Shown here one piece after another: positions 17,494 through 26,611 of a stretch of DNA of 64,000 nucleotides (within the stretch, counting starts at the first letter, position 1; every line of letters starts with the position of its first letter). Made by a program: the position numbers and the translations under genes. The DNA lies in contig DDFK01000003.1 in the NCBI GenBank assembly GCA_002337145.1, positions 1 through 64,000 on the forward strand. The letters are read 5' to 3'. Under the pieces are notes generated by a model. That model had not been told where the DNA came from and did not search any database. It saw nothing but the letters and a program-made list of their open reading frames with translations. This DNA is from Chitinophagaceae bacterium UBA1930. GTDB lineage: Bacteria > Bacteroidota > Bacteroidia > Chitinophagales > Chitinophagaceae.

Positions 17494-19063
17494 TAAAGTG
17501 CACATAAAAACCAGATTCAAAAATCTGGAGGATTTCAGAATTGATATCGACGAGAAAGCCATGGAGACGGTTTTGTTGGGACTCAACGCGACCGGAAAAT
17601 CCAATTTTATGGAAGCACTGGTGATAATATTCAGAGATTTGGATCTGACTTTTAATTACAATAGGAAACAGTTTCCCACTTTTGATTTTTATATAAAGTA
17701 TGAGTGTCGTAGCCACATTGTGGAAGTGAGCCATGATAATAATAAATATTCTTTTGTTGTCGATGGCTCTTCTGAAACTACTGCTTTTACAAGGAGTATC
17801 GATCAATACCTGCCTAAACACATATTTATATATTATTCTGGTATAAGCGATAGGTTGCAAGACCTCTACATACCCCATCAAAAACTTTACTACGATCAGA
17901 TAATAAAAGAGCACGCTAAGAAAGAAAACTTCAACACGATCCGCCGGATCTTTTTAGCTCAAAATGTTCATGCCAATTTTGCGTTAATCGCTTTTTATCT
18001 TTTTCCTGACCAGTCAAATGAAACACTACAATTTTTAAAACAGGAACTAAAGATTACAGACTTTGGATCTGCACTGTTTATGCTTAAGGAACCAGCTTGG
18101 GTTCAACCAAAAAATAAAACTGAATTGTTTTGGGGCGCAGATGGCCTTGTGAGAAAGTTATTGGACGATCTATATGAAATAGCTTTCGCACCTATCGAAG
18201 AAAAGGCAAGGGTCAATGTGAGTTACAAAAAAACGGAAACCCAACACCGAAAGTATTTATTCATCAAAGACCTGAATGATTTTAAACAACTAATCGATGC
18301 AAAATATAGCAACAAGATTGAATTGTTTAATGCTTTAGAAAGCATCCACATTTCTGATCTTTTACATGATGTAAAAATTACTGTTGATAAGGAATCGGTC
18401 GATGGCGAGTTAGCTATGAGCGAGCTTAGCGAGGGCGAAAAGCAGCTATTGACAGTTTTGGGATTACTGAAATTTACCAAAGATGAAGAATCTCTGATAC
18501 TACTTGACGAGCCGGACACCCATTTGAACCCGATTTGGAAATGGAAATACCTCGATTATTTGGATAGTGTTGTGAAGAGGCAAGACACAACGCAAATTAT
18601 ATTTTGTTCGCATGACCCTTTAGTGATTGGAAACCTAAAAAGGAACCAGGTACAGATATTTAAAAAGAATGAGGAAGGTAAAACAGAGGCATTTAATCCT
18701 TTTATCAGTCCGAGGGAAATGAGTGTTTCTAAGATACTGACCAGCGAATTGTTTGGAATACCATCTTTAATCAGCAAGAAACTTGAAGACCTGCTCAATC
18801 AGAAACGCCATTTGCAAGCCAAGCTTACAAATGGGGAATTACCAGAAGATGAAAGATTAGAGTTTGAGCGGTTAAAAAAATATTTTGATCGTATAGGATT
18901 CGATGATGATACGACGGACAGCAGATATAACAGGTTTTTGCAGCTTACAAGTGAGAATGAAGCCTTTGTTAATCGTAAATATACCAAAGCTGAGGAAGAG
19001 GAATTGGACAGAATTTCCCGCGAAGTGCTTGATGAAATAACAAAAGAAGAGAAAAAAGCATGA
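17483..19063 (+). CDS. SMC/OLD-like ATPase, PtuA-like
   Basis: I start this at ATG 17483, giving MRIDKVHIKTRFKNLEDFRI and 526 aa, because it places the first beta-strand normally and overlaps hsdS by 11 nt. It is an ABC-type (AAA15/AAA21) ATPase: Walker A GLNATGKSNFMEAL near residue 28, signature-like LSEGEKQLL near 312, Walker B LILLDEPDTHL near 333 and the His switch FCSHDPLV near 365. A charged coiled segment forms the C-terminus. Followed by an HNH gene with a 4-nt overlap, it resembles PtuA of the Septu system. No nuclease (toprim) domain is seen. Confidence 0.85.
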   Translation: MRIDKVHIKTRFKNLEDFRIDIDEKAMETVLLGLNATGKSNFMEALVIIFRDLDLTFNYNRKQFPTFDFYIKYECRSHIVEVSHDNNKYSFVVDGSSETTAFTRSIDQYLPKHIFIYYSGISDRLQDLYIPHQKLYYDQIIKEHAKKENFNTIRRIFLAQNVHANFALIAFYLFPDQSNETLQFLKQELKITDFGSALFMLKEPAWVQPKNKTELFWGADGLVRKLLDDLYEIAFAPIEEKARVNVSYKKTETQHRKYLFIKDLNDFKQLIDAKYSNKIELFNALESIHISDLLHDVKITVDKESVDGELAMSELSEGEKQLLTVLGLLKFTKDEESLILLDEPDTHLNPIWKWKYLDYLDSVVKRQDTTQIIFCSHDPLVIGNLKRNQVQIFKKNEEGKTEAFNPFISPREMSVSKILTSELFGIPSLISKKLEDLLNQKRHLQAKLTNGELPEDERLEFERLKKYFDRIGFDDDTTDSRYNRFLQLTSENEAFVNRKYTKAEEEELDRISREVLDEITKEEKKA

Positions 19064-19938
19064 GGTATATAGACAATAGCAGACTTGAGCAAGTAGCAAT
19101 TGATATTGGATGGGATGCCGTCAGGCAAAACCATATAAATAATATGGTTGGATTAAGCATAGCTGACAGAAAGGTCTATATAACAGATCATCCTGACTGG
19201 AATATGTTTCAGCCCCACATGCTTGCTCTTTCGCATAATAAATGTTGGTATTCTGAAGCTCCTATCGGAAATGGCGATTTTGAGGTGGATCATTTTCGGC
19301 CTAAAAATAAATCGAAACAGAAAATTGACTACACTAATACCAAGAGCAAATCTGTCGTTCACAAGGAAAATGGTTATTGGTGGAAGGCATATGATTGGGA
19401 TAATTATAGATTGGCTGGAGCATTGGCGAACAAACTCAGAAGGGATCGTCTTGGTGACTGTGAAGACGTAAAAGGAAAAGGAGATTATTTCCCTCTTGAT
19501 CTGGCATTGGGCCGAGTTGCAAATGACGAAGAAAATTTAACTTGTGAAGAACCTGTATTATTAGACCCCACAAATCCGGTAGATGTGTCCCTTCTCACTT
19601 TCGACAAAGGAATTCCTATTCCCGCGACGACAGACGATGAGGAAATAGATAGAGTTAAGCAATCGATATTTTATTATCACCTCGACTTGGATCAGCTTAA
19701 TACTGCAAGAAAAATAGTTTGGGATGATTGTGTAGCCCAAATAAAGGATGTTAAGAAAAATATAGACAATTCTGCACCAGCAGTGAAAAAAGCAATGATA
19801 AGGAAGTGCTTTGAAGAGTTAATTAAATTGGTGGATTCCGAAAGAAAATCATATACGAGCACTGCAAAAGCGTGTATGATGGTCTATTCAGAACTTGATG
19901 GATATTCCTGGTTAAAAAATTTAGTAAGAACGTTATGA
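19060..19938 (+). CDS. HNH-type nuclease, PtuB-like
   Basis: A 292-aa protein with a divergent HNH core: NKCWYSEAPIGNGDFEVDHF, then RPKNKS, with the Asp-His pair of the metal/active site, followed by AYDWDNYRLAGALANKLRRD, which supplies the Asn and Lys of the third element. The flanking segment GDYFPLDLALGRV is typical of TIGR02646-like HNH proteins paired with SMC-like ATPases. It overlaps the ATPase gene by 4 nt (ATGA) and the hsdM gene by 4 nt, so strict co-expression is expected. The role is probably DNA cleavage triggered by the ATPase. Confidence 0.8.
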   Translation: MRYIDNSRLEQVAIDIGWDAVRQNHINNMVGLSIADRKVYITDHPDWNMFQPHMLALSHNKCWYSEAPIGNGDFEVDHFRPKNKSKQKIDYTNTKSKSVVHKENGYWWKAYDWDNYRLAGALANKLRRDRLGDCEDVKGKGDYFPLDLALGRVANDEENLTCEEPVLLDPTNPVDVSLLTFDKGIPIPATTDDEEIDRVKQSIFYYHLDLDQLNTARKIVWDDCVAQIKDVKKNIDNSAPAVKKAMIRKCFEELIKLVDSERKSYTSTAKACMMVYSELDGYSWLKNLVRTL

Positions 19939-21368
19939 CAACAAACAACCTTGTACAGAAAATATGGTCATTTTGCGATACGTTGCGGGATGATGGCTTG
20001 GGATACAATGATTATCTTGAGCAGCTAACTTATCTGCTGTTTCTCAAAATGGCCGATGAGAATAAAAATAAATACAGCTTGCCGGACATCTGTGACTGGA
20101 AGAGCCTTGTAGCCAATAAAGGCGGGGAACTACTGGATCAGTATGAGAAAATATTGAAAACACTTGCAGATTCCGGCGGCATGTTAAAAAAGATTTTTTC
20201 AGGTGCACAAAATAAAATTCATGACTCATCAAAATTGCAGCGCCTTATTAATCTGATTGACGAAGAAAATTGGACATCCACAGGTTACGATATCAAAGGG
20301 GAAATTTACGAGTCACTGCTCCAAAAAAATGCTGAAAATAGTGGAGCTGGTCAATATTTTACTCCAAGATCCGTAATTCAAACCATAGTCGAATGTATAA
20401 AACCTCAGCCTTCAGAAACGATAGCAGATCCCTCCTGCGGCACAGGTGGCTTTTTTTTAGGCGCACTGGAATATTTAAATAGAAGTAAGCTGAGCCAAAC
20501 AGAACTAAAATTTATAAAGTTTGATACATTTCATGGATGGGAAATAGAAAAGGCAACAGCACGCCTTTGCTTAATGAATCTTTACTTGCATGGTGTAGGT
20601 GACCTGAAAAAGACACCTGATATACAGGTTACGGATAGCTTGAAAGCAAGCGACATTAAAAAAGTAAAAATAGTATTGGCTAATCCACCTTTTGGCAAGA
20701 GCAGTAGTGATATTCCTACGAACGACGCAAAAATGGCCGAAAAAGATGGATATTTTTTAAGAGAAGATTTCTGGGTAACAACAAGTAACAAGCAACTTGC
20801 TTTCTTACAACACATAGTGAATATGTTGGAGGATAATGGCCGTGCTGCCGTTGTTCTGCCAGATAATGTACTTTTTGAAGGAGGCGCTGGTGAAATAATC
20901 CGTCGCAAACTTCTCGAAGACGTTCATTTACATACTATTCTGCGATTGCCTACGGGTATTTTTTACGCCCAGGGAGTCAATGCCAATGTACTGTTCTTTG
21001 ATAAAAAGCAAGTTTCTAAAAAGACAAAAAAAGAAGTTTGGTTATACGACTACAGAACAAATATTCATCATACCCCTAAAAAGAATCCATTGTCCTTTAA
21101 CAGCCTATTGCCGTTCATTGAGTGTTATAACGAAAAGAAAAGGAAGGAAACATGGGGACAAGACAATCCACAAGGACGTTGGAAAAAATATAGCCATGAG
21201 GAGATATTAGCCAGAGATAAAGTAAATTTTGACATAACCTGGCTTAAAGATGGAAATTCAATTGATATGGATGCATTACCAGAACCAGATGTATTAATTG
21301 GTGAAATCATAGATAACTTAGAAATCGTACTCAACAACCTGAGAAATGTAAAGGATTCGGTGTCGTAA
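19935..21368 (+). CDS. hsdM: Type I restriction-modification DNA methyltransferase subunit
   Basis: HsdM (477 aa) transfers a methyl group to adenine N6. The N-terminal helical domain (LRDDGLGYNDYLEQLTYLLF, LKMADENK) precedes the catalytic domain with motif I ADPSCGTGGFFLGA (near residue 165) and motif IV ANPPFGKSS (near 250). GQYFTPRSVIQTIV is the usual HsdM lead-in. All catalytic motifs are intact, so the host DNA should be modified. It overlaps the HNH gene by 4 nt and is followed after 5 nt by the 549-aa protein instead of hsdR. Confidence 0.95.
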   Translation: MTTNNLVQKIWSFCDTLRDDGLGYNDYLEQLTYLLFLKMADENKNKYSLPDICDWKSLVANKGGELLDQYEKILKTLADSGGMLKKIFSGAQNKIHDSSKLQRLINLIDEENWTSTGYDIKGEIYESLLQKNAENSGAGQYFTPRSVIQTIVECIKPQPSETIADPSCGTGGFFLGALEYLNRSKLSQTELKFIKFDTFHGWEIEKATARLCLMNLYLHGVGDLKKTPDIQVTDSLKASDIKKVKIVLANPPFGKSSSDIPTNDAKMAEKDGYFLREDFWVTTSNKQLAFLQHIVNMLEDNGRAAVVLPDNVLFEGGAGEIIRRKLLEDVHLHTILRLPTGIFYAQGVNANVLFFDKKQVSKKTKKEVWLYDYRTNIHHTPKKNPLSFNSLLPFIECYNEKKRKETWGQDNPQGRWKKYSHEEILARDKVNFDITWLKDGNSIDMDALPEPDVLIGEIIDNLEIVLNNLRNVKDSVS

Positions 21369-21373
21369 TCAAC

Positions 21374-23023
21374 ATGACTGAATATGAAAAAATAAGAGCG
21401 TTTGAATATGATGTTTTAGACCAGCATTATAAGAACTACTTATTTTATCAATATCCAGATGATATAGTAATCCCATATTTGTTGCAGACTTATGGAGATA
21501 CTGAAAGGCATAGAGACAATTTAGTTCGCACTGGCCATGATGAAACCAGCTTGTCTTTCTATTTGAACAATATGCTTCATGGTTTAGGCCATTGCATACG
21601 ATGGATGGTTAATAGTAATAGTTCAGAAATTAAAGAAGTCTCAAATCTCACATATAGGCAGATACATGAAATGGCTGCTGATTTTCTTGGCTGGGGAACG
21701 GGCTATCATATGATTGCGCAGGAATTTGTTACATGGTCACGCGGCATTAAGGAAGCGATGCTGGACGAGGATAAAAAAACTATTACATTTATTAATCCCA
21801 ATGGCTACGAGTACAGTAAAATCTACGGAAGCCAATTATTATATGCCAAAAGGATGGCAGCAATATTTAATAGCTATCCGCATGAAGAAATGGACAAAGA
21901 ATTCGGCGAATGGATTCGAGAAATAGATTTTACTAAGCCTCCAATAGTCAACCATATTAAATGGCAACGAGGAAGAAGTTCTGTATCATATCCTCTACTA
22001 TGTTTAAAGATGAGGGATTTACTATTCCCTGAATTGGCTGAAACAACAGACTTTCAAGGGTATAATCTCCAGCAGCTTCGTCAATTTTACGCCCTTGTTT
22101 TCCTAAATTTTCATTTCATTCGGTGGGTTGAAGCAGAATTAGATTCGCGTGCCGGGGATGATAATTTGTCTTTTGGTTCTAACCCTCTTGAACTGAACCA
22201 ACAACAGTTTGAAAAATTTATTTCAGATATTACAGGGCTTGCATTAGATGTGTCAAGAGCAATTATTGCCGATCTGACATTTGATCCTTCCAGTTTTCAT
22301 ACGAGCGTTAGCATTCAACCTTTTATTCGTTCGCTCTCTGGAAATTATCACATATTGCCCAACTTATTTGCACAGTTAGAACCTTCCAGAATGATTCTTG
22401 GTGCCTTAAATAAAGGGCCAAAGAAAAGGATATACGGTACTTTAATTAACACAATCGAAAAAGTAAACCTGAGCTTGCTATATGATTCAATTAGAGGTAT
22501 CGAAGGTAGTATTTGTTATCTCGAAAAGCAGATTAAACACAATGGGCAAACGATAACACCTGACCTAATACTGATAGATACTATAGAGAAGCTCTTATTG
22601 GTTGCCGATTACAAACATTTTATTGGCCCTATAACAGCTTCTGAAGTTGATTATAAGATGAGGGAACTTGAAAAAGCCATCAATCAGGTGACAAAATATA
22701 TTGAACATCTTTCCCTGTTCCCGAAGGTTGATTTACTAAATATTGAGGGGTTCTCCGTTGTTGGGCTGATCATTACACACAAACTTTTGCCTGTTCTCAT
22801 TCCAAAAAAGGAATCAATTCCAATTGTTGATATGGAATCATTTATGGAGGATACTAACTTCATAATCCAAAATAATCAGCATTTACATGCTTTAGCACAG
22901 AAAGTACAGACAGATTCTGCGAAAGCTTCCGAAGTTGAGTTTAATGATTTTGAATCAGAAATTAATGTTAGTGATTGGATAATTAAGCGAGCTCAACATA
23001 AACTCAATTTAAAAAGAAAGTGA
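21374..23023 (+). CDS. Unknown protein with a candidate PD-(D/E)xK core
   Basis: I do not recognise this 549-aa family. The N-terminal 330 residues are helical and rich in aromatic residues (FYLNNMLHGLGHCIRWMVNS, QQLRQFYALVFLNFHFIRWV). Near residues 394-413 the segment TPDLILIDTIEKLLLVADYK shows a possible nuclease core: Asp on one strand, then Asp-x-Lys (DYK) on the next hydrophobic strand, followed by a helix (YKMRELEKAINQVTKYIEHL). It lies between hsdM and the GHKL gene with 5-nt and 67-nt gaps. The position makes it a likely effector or adaptor; nuclease activity is inferred from one motif only. Confidence 0.6.
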   Translation: MTEYEKIRAFEYDVLDQHYKNYLFYQYPDDIVIPYLLQTYGDTERHRDNLVRTGHDETSLSFYLNNMLHGLGHCIRWMVNSNSSEIKEVSNLTYRQIHEMAADFLGWGTGYHMIAQEFVTWSRGIKEAMLDEDKKTITFINPNGYEYSKIYGSQLLYAKRMAAIFNSYPHEEMDKEFGEWIREIDFTKPPIVNHIKWQRGRSSVSYPLLCLKMRDLLFPELAETTDFQGYNLQQLRQFYALVFLNFHFIRWVEAELDSRAGDDNLSFGSNPLELNQQQFEKFISDITGLALDVSRAIIADLTFDPSSFHTSVSIQPFIRSLSGNYHILPNLFAQLEPSRMILGALNKGPKKRIYGTLINTIEKVNLSLLYDSIRGIEGSICYLEKQIKHNGQTITPDLILIDTIEKLLLVADYKHFIGPITASEVDYKMRELEKAINQVTKYIEHLSLFPKVDLLNIEGFSVVGLIITHKLLPVLIPKKESIPIVDMESFMEDTNFIIQNNQHLHALAQKVQTDSAKASEVEFNDFESEINVSDWIIKRAQHKLNLKRK

Positions 23024-23090
23024 AGCTTTTAATAACGAGAAGGGATATAATGCGACCCTTTTTGCAGATGAAAATATAAAGAGCTACAAA

Positions 23091-26000
23091 ATGAATGGTC
23101 AATTAAATCGCTCCGAGGAGGTACGAAAGGCAAAAGAGGAATCTGAAAGGTCAGATTTGAAGCAACATGCCGATAAAATGCTTCGTGATTTTGAAAAGTT
23201 CAATGACTTTTCTTCAAACAGAGCAATCTGGGAACTGGTTCAGAACGCCTGTGATTTAACCGTACATTGTGAGGTTACCATAGACTATAGATACAATAAA
23301 TTCTTGTTCACTCATAATGGACGGGCATTTAATTCTAATTCGCTTATTTCCCTCGTTAAGCAAGTGTCAGGCGATAAGGACGAGAATAGTGAAATACCAC
23401 CAGTAGGTAAATATGGCACCGGTTTTCTAACTACTCATTCTCTGGGCAGAAAATTTATTATCAATTCAATTTTGCAATCTTCTTCAGGACATTTTATTGA
23501 AATAAACGATTTTCTCATAGATAGAAGTCCTAAAAAATGGGAAGAATTAAGTGAGCAGATCAGGTTACAGAAAGATCGAGTTTTTGAGATCATAGATAAA
23601 ACCGGAAAAATTATTGAGCATCCTGAGCAGCGGACAACTTTTACATACTTTCCGGAGACTGAACAAGAGATAAAGTACGTTGCTGAATCCTATCGCGACC
23701 TCGAAGAGTACGTTCCAATAGTCATAACTATAAATAGCAGGCTTAAGTCTGTTAAAGTAATTTCGCCTGATGGCGATGTGACTGATTTTACCATGTCCAG
23801 CAAACAAGAAATACCGAATGAAGCAGGCATTAAACTCTATAAAACGTCAATCAAGAAAAATGGTGAGGATAAGGTCATATACTCAATTGCAGAACCTGAC
23901 AATGAAATCGAAATTATCTTACCCATAGATAAGGATCTAACCCTATTCGATTTGCCCAAGCGGGTTGCAAGGTTGTTCCTTTACTATCCTTTGATTGGTA
24001 CGGAAGGCTTCGGCATTAATTTCATCATTAACTGTAATCAATTCCTGCCAACGGAACCAAGAGATGGAATACATCTTAACAGCAACAAGGATCAGGTTAA
24101 AGATCAGGAAGAGGCAAACAAGCTTTTGATAGACAAAGCCTCTGAACTTCTATTTAGATTCCTAAATAGCAATATCCTGGTGGTGAAAAACCCATTGCTG
24201 TACGCCAACATTAATTTCAAACGAACAACTGACAATGTTCTGCTGAATAAATATTTTGTTGACCTACAGGAAAAATGGGTAAGCCATTTTAAGAATCTTG
24301 AAATAGTTGAGACTAAAACAGGCCACAAGAAGGTTGCGGAGGTCACCTTTCTTGACCCAGAGTTATTGGGTAAAGAAGAATATTTCGATTGTATATACTA
24401 CTTATTTGATAAATTCTATACTGACATTCCTTCTCAGGGGACAATTAAGTACTGGAGCCTTTTTGTAAATAAATGGGAATATTCTGAAGCTACTTTCATA
24501 AGCAACGATGATATAACGAAACAAATACAAGAATGTTCCCTAACTGATTTTGATGACCGGCTGCTTAAAAAATACTACGGATATTTGTTAGGCGAAAGGC
24601 ATACCGATCTTTTCACGGAAAATAGATTGTTGCCAAACATAGACGGCGAATTTCAGTATCTGAACAACTTAAAGCAACCTCGTGATTTGGATAGCCAATT
24701 GGTAAATGTTGGCAAAACTCTTATTGCCGACGCAATATCTCAACTGGTCAACAAAGATTTCTCTTTTGATTTCAAATTTGATACTTATGGAAGAAAAGAC
24801 TTTACAAATAGTGTTAATGCAAAGTTGAGCAATGAATTTATCGACAATTGCATTTGCTTACCGGAGGTCTACAACACTGATGATTACATCACAGATGTGG
24901 AAGTCAATTCGGCCCTTTTGGATAGGAACTACTTTTTAGCGGTTCTGAACTTTTGTAAACTACAAAACAATATTAATTCACATAGCAAGCCCTCAAAGTT
25001 GATGGGGCTAATAAGCGACTATTACCATATTGATAATAGGCTTGTACATATTGAACCTGTAAGTAATAAGGAAGATGATATTGATATACGACAGGCTCAA
25101 AAAAATCTTGTAAGGGTATTCTTCAGTACGTTGGCCAAGCATACTCAAGTATGGATTAAAAACAATACAGCGTTACTACTTGAAATTGCACTTTATAATG
25201 AAGACCGATATAAAGATGTTTATTCAACATCAAAAATATATCCAAACCAGCTTTACAAGCTTTGCTATCTTGCAGAATTGAAGAAGGCGATCAACCTTGA
25301 TGATTATATAATCGACTTGTATAACAGGACATCTGGTAAAACCATTGAAGGGTCACTCGTTGAGACCAATTTCAATGAGTTCCTTGTTGAAAATGAAACG
25401 GTAATGAATAAAACTCTGTCAAGCGCAATTGAAGAAGTTTTCTTCGAGACAGACATCCGTGATATCAATGAACACCCTTTTAAAGAAGATATCCTGATTA
25501 TTATAGCAAAATTAAACACAGTTACTTACAAAGAGCTTTTCCCTCGCTTAGACGATAAAAAGGCAAACTTAATGTTGGATATTGTCACTAACGAAAATAC
25601 CAAAGATGATATTTTTGCAATCGTGACTTTGAAAGAAGAACAACTAAAGAAACTTGGAAAAATTGTTCAATCACCCAACTTTGAAGAAATACTCTCTAAA
25701 GCTGAAGATGCAATAAGATTAGAAAAGGAAAGAAGATCCGACTTTGAACACAAATATAAAATAGGAACCTACATTGAAGACAAAATACGCGAAAAGCTTG
25801 GAGTCGCTATTTCATCCAAGCTTCTGGTAGATAAGGATAAAGAGATAGGTGCGGAAGATGTTCAAGGGGGGCAGGATATTATAATATCCTATGATGAAAC
25901 TGCGCTATATTTTATAGAGGTAAAATCAAGATGGGATTCCAGGAATTCAGTTTCAATGAGTAAGTTACAATTGGAAAGGGCTTCCGAGAATGTTGACAGG

Positions 26001-26294
26001 TATTCTCTCGTGTCAGTGGATGTTACTAAGTATAAGGGTACAAATGACAGATATGAGCTTCCGTTAAATGAAATAATCCCCTTAATAAAAGTGGTTGATA
26101 AAATTGGGCAAAATGTCCATCCGCTGATTACTAACAATCTTGTTGCTGAACGTGACCTGTCTTCTGCTGTCAAACTGATTGATTATAGAGGTATTGTTAA
26201 CCAAGATTTCATTAATGCGGGTACTGATTTTGACACTTTCTTGGATACTTTAATAGAATATTTGAAACTTGCTGTATCTAATATGAAACCCTAA
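23091..26294 (+). CDS. Sacsin-like GHKL ATPase with C-terminal PD-(D/E)xK nuclease
   Basis: A 1067-aa protein. Residues about 25-140 are a GHKL (Hsp90/sacsin-type) ATPase: N-box AIWELVQNACDL, a G1-like motif HNGRAFNSNSL (HNG in place of DNG, as in sacsin-like proteins) and G2 VGKYGTGFLTTHS. A long, mostly helical middle follows. Residues about 900-990 are a DUF3883-like PD-(D/E)xK domain, with GGQDIIIS (catalytic Asp near 928) and YFIEVKSRW (Glu-x-Lys near 942). It is the last gene of the defence operon and the best candidate for the DNA-destroying subunit that replaces HsdR. Confidence 0.8.
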   Translation: MNGQLNRSEEVRKAKEESERSDLKQHADKMLRDFEKFNDFSSNRAIWELVQNACDLTVHCEVTIDYRYNKFLFTHNGRAFNSNSLISLVKQVSGDKDENSEIPPVGKYGTGFLTTHSLGRKFIINSILQSSSGHFIEINDFLIDRSPKKWEELSEQIRLQKDRVFEIIDKTGKIIEHPEQRTTFTYFPETEQEIKYVAESYRDLEEYVPIVITINSRLKSVKVISPDGDVTDFTMSSKQEIPNEAGIKLYKTSIKKNGEDKVIYSIAEPDNEIEIILPIDKDLTLFDLPKRVARLFLYYPLIGTEGFGINFIINCNQFLPTEPRDGIHLNSNKDQVKDQEEANKLLIDKASELLFRFLNSNILVVKNPLLYANINFKRTTDNVLLNKYFVDLQEKWVSHFKNLEIVETKTGHKKVAEVTFLDPELLGKEEYFDCIYYLFDKFYTDIPSQGTIKYWSLFVNKWEYSEATFISNDDITKQIQECSLTDFDDRLLKKYYGYLLGERHTDLFTENRLLPNIDGEFQYLNNLKQPRDLDSQLVNVGKTLIADAISQLVNKDFSFDFKFDTYGRKDFTNSVNAKLSNEFIDNCICLPEVYNTDDYITDVEVNSALLDRNYFLAVLNFCKLQNNINSHSKPSKLMGLISDYYHIDNRLVHIEPVSNKEDDIDIRQAQKNLVRVFFSTLAKHTQVWIKNNTALLLEIALYNEDRYKDVYSTSKIYPNQLYKLCYLAELKKAINLDDYIIDLYNRTSGKTIEGSLVETNFNEFLVENETVMNKTLSSAIEEVFFETDIRDINEHPFKEDILIIIAKLNTVTYKELFPRLDDKKANLMLDIVTNENTKDDIFAIVTLKEEQLKKLGKIVQSPNFEEILSKAEDAIRLEKERRSDFEHKYKIGTYIEDKIREKLGVAISSKLLVDKDKEIGAEDVQGGQDIIISYDETALYFIEVKSRWDSRNSVSMSKLQLERASENVDRYSLVSVDVTKYKGTNDRYELPLNEIIPLIKVVDKIGQNVHPLITNNLVAERDLSSAVKLIDYRGIVNQDFINAGTDFDTFLDTLIEYLKLAVSNMKP

Positions 26295-26345
26295 CAATTT
26301 TCAGCATGTGAGTAAAGTTGAGGAAGAAAATTATAGTCTAATTAG

Positions 26346-26484
26346 GGCTGGTGAAAGAAAAATACATTCATTAGTCATGCTTTTTTCAAAATGTTATAAT
26401 TCAATCACTTAACCTATCTTAAGGCTATCCAAAAACGTTAAAAAGGGTATAAGGTGTTCGATTGAAGTCCCTTCCAGCCCGCCA
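26346..26484 (+). ncRNA. Possible large tRNA-like RNA with encoded GCCA end
   Basis: GGGCTGG (26346-26352) pairs perfectly with CCAGCCC (26474-26480), followed by GCCA, as in a tRNA acceptor stem with an encoded CCA. Just inside, AAGGG (near 26445) pairs with CCCTT (near 26471) around a loop that contains TTCGATT. The roughly 90 nt in between do not give clear D or anticodon arms. It may be a tmRNA-like or intron-bearing tRNA, a decayed tRNA, an attachment-site scar or chance pairing. Confidence 0.25.
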
Positions 26485-26491
26485 AACAATT

Positions 26492-26577
26492 GGAGCGTTG
26501 ACCGAAACGGTAAGGTACTGGTATGCTAAACCAAGGTTGGGGTAACACCCAAGTAAGTTCGATTCTTACACGCTCCG
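26492..26577 (+). tRNA. tRNA-Ser (GCT)
   Basis: The fold is nearly complete: acceptor GGAGCGT / ACGCTCC (7 bp), short D-stem ACC/GGT with GG in the loop, anticodon stem CTGGT/ACCAA with loop ATGCTAA (anticodon GCT, one C-A mismatch at the base), long class II variable arm TTGGG-GTAACA-CCCAA, and T-arm GTAAG-TTCGATT-CTTAC. The discriminator is G and CCA is not encoded. The D-arm (ACCGAAACGGTAAGGT) is unusual for a bacterial tRNA-Ser, suggesting an accessory rather than a housekeeping copy. Confidence 0.8.
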
Positions 26578-26611
26578 CTTACACCCTCTCCTTTAAGAGG
26601 GGTTGGGGAGA

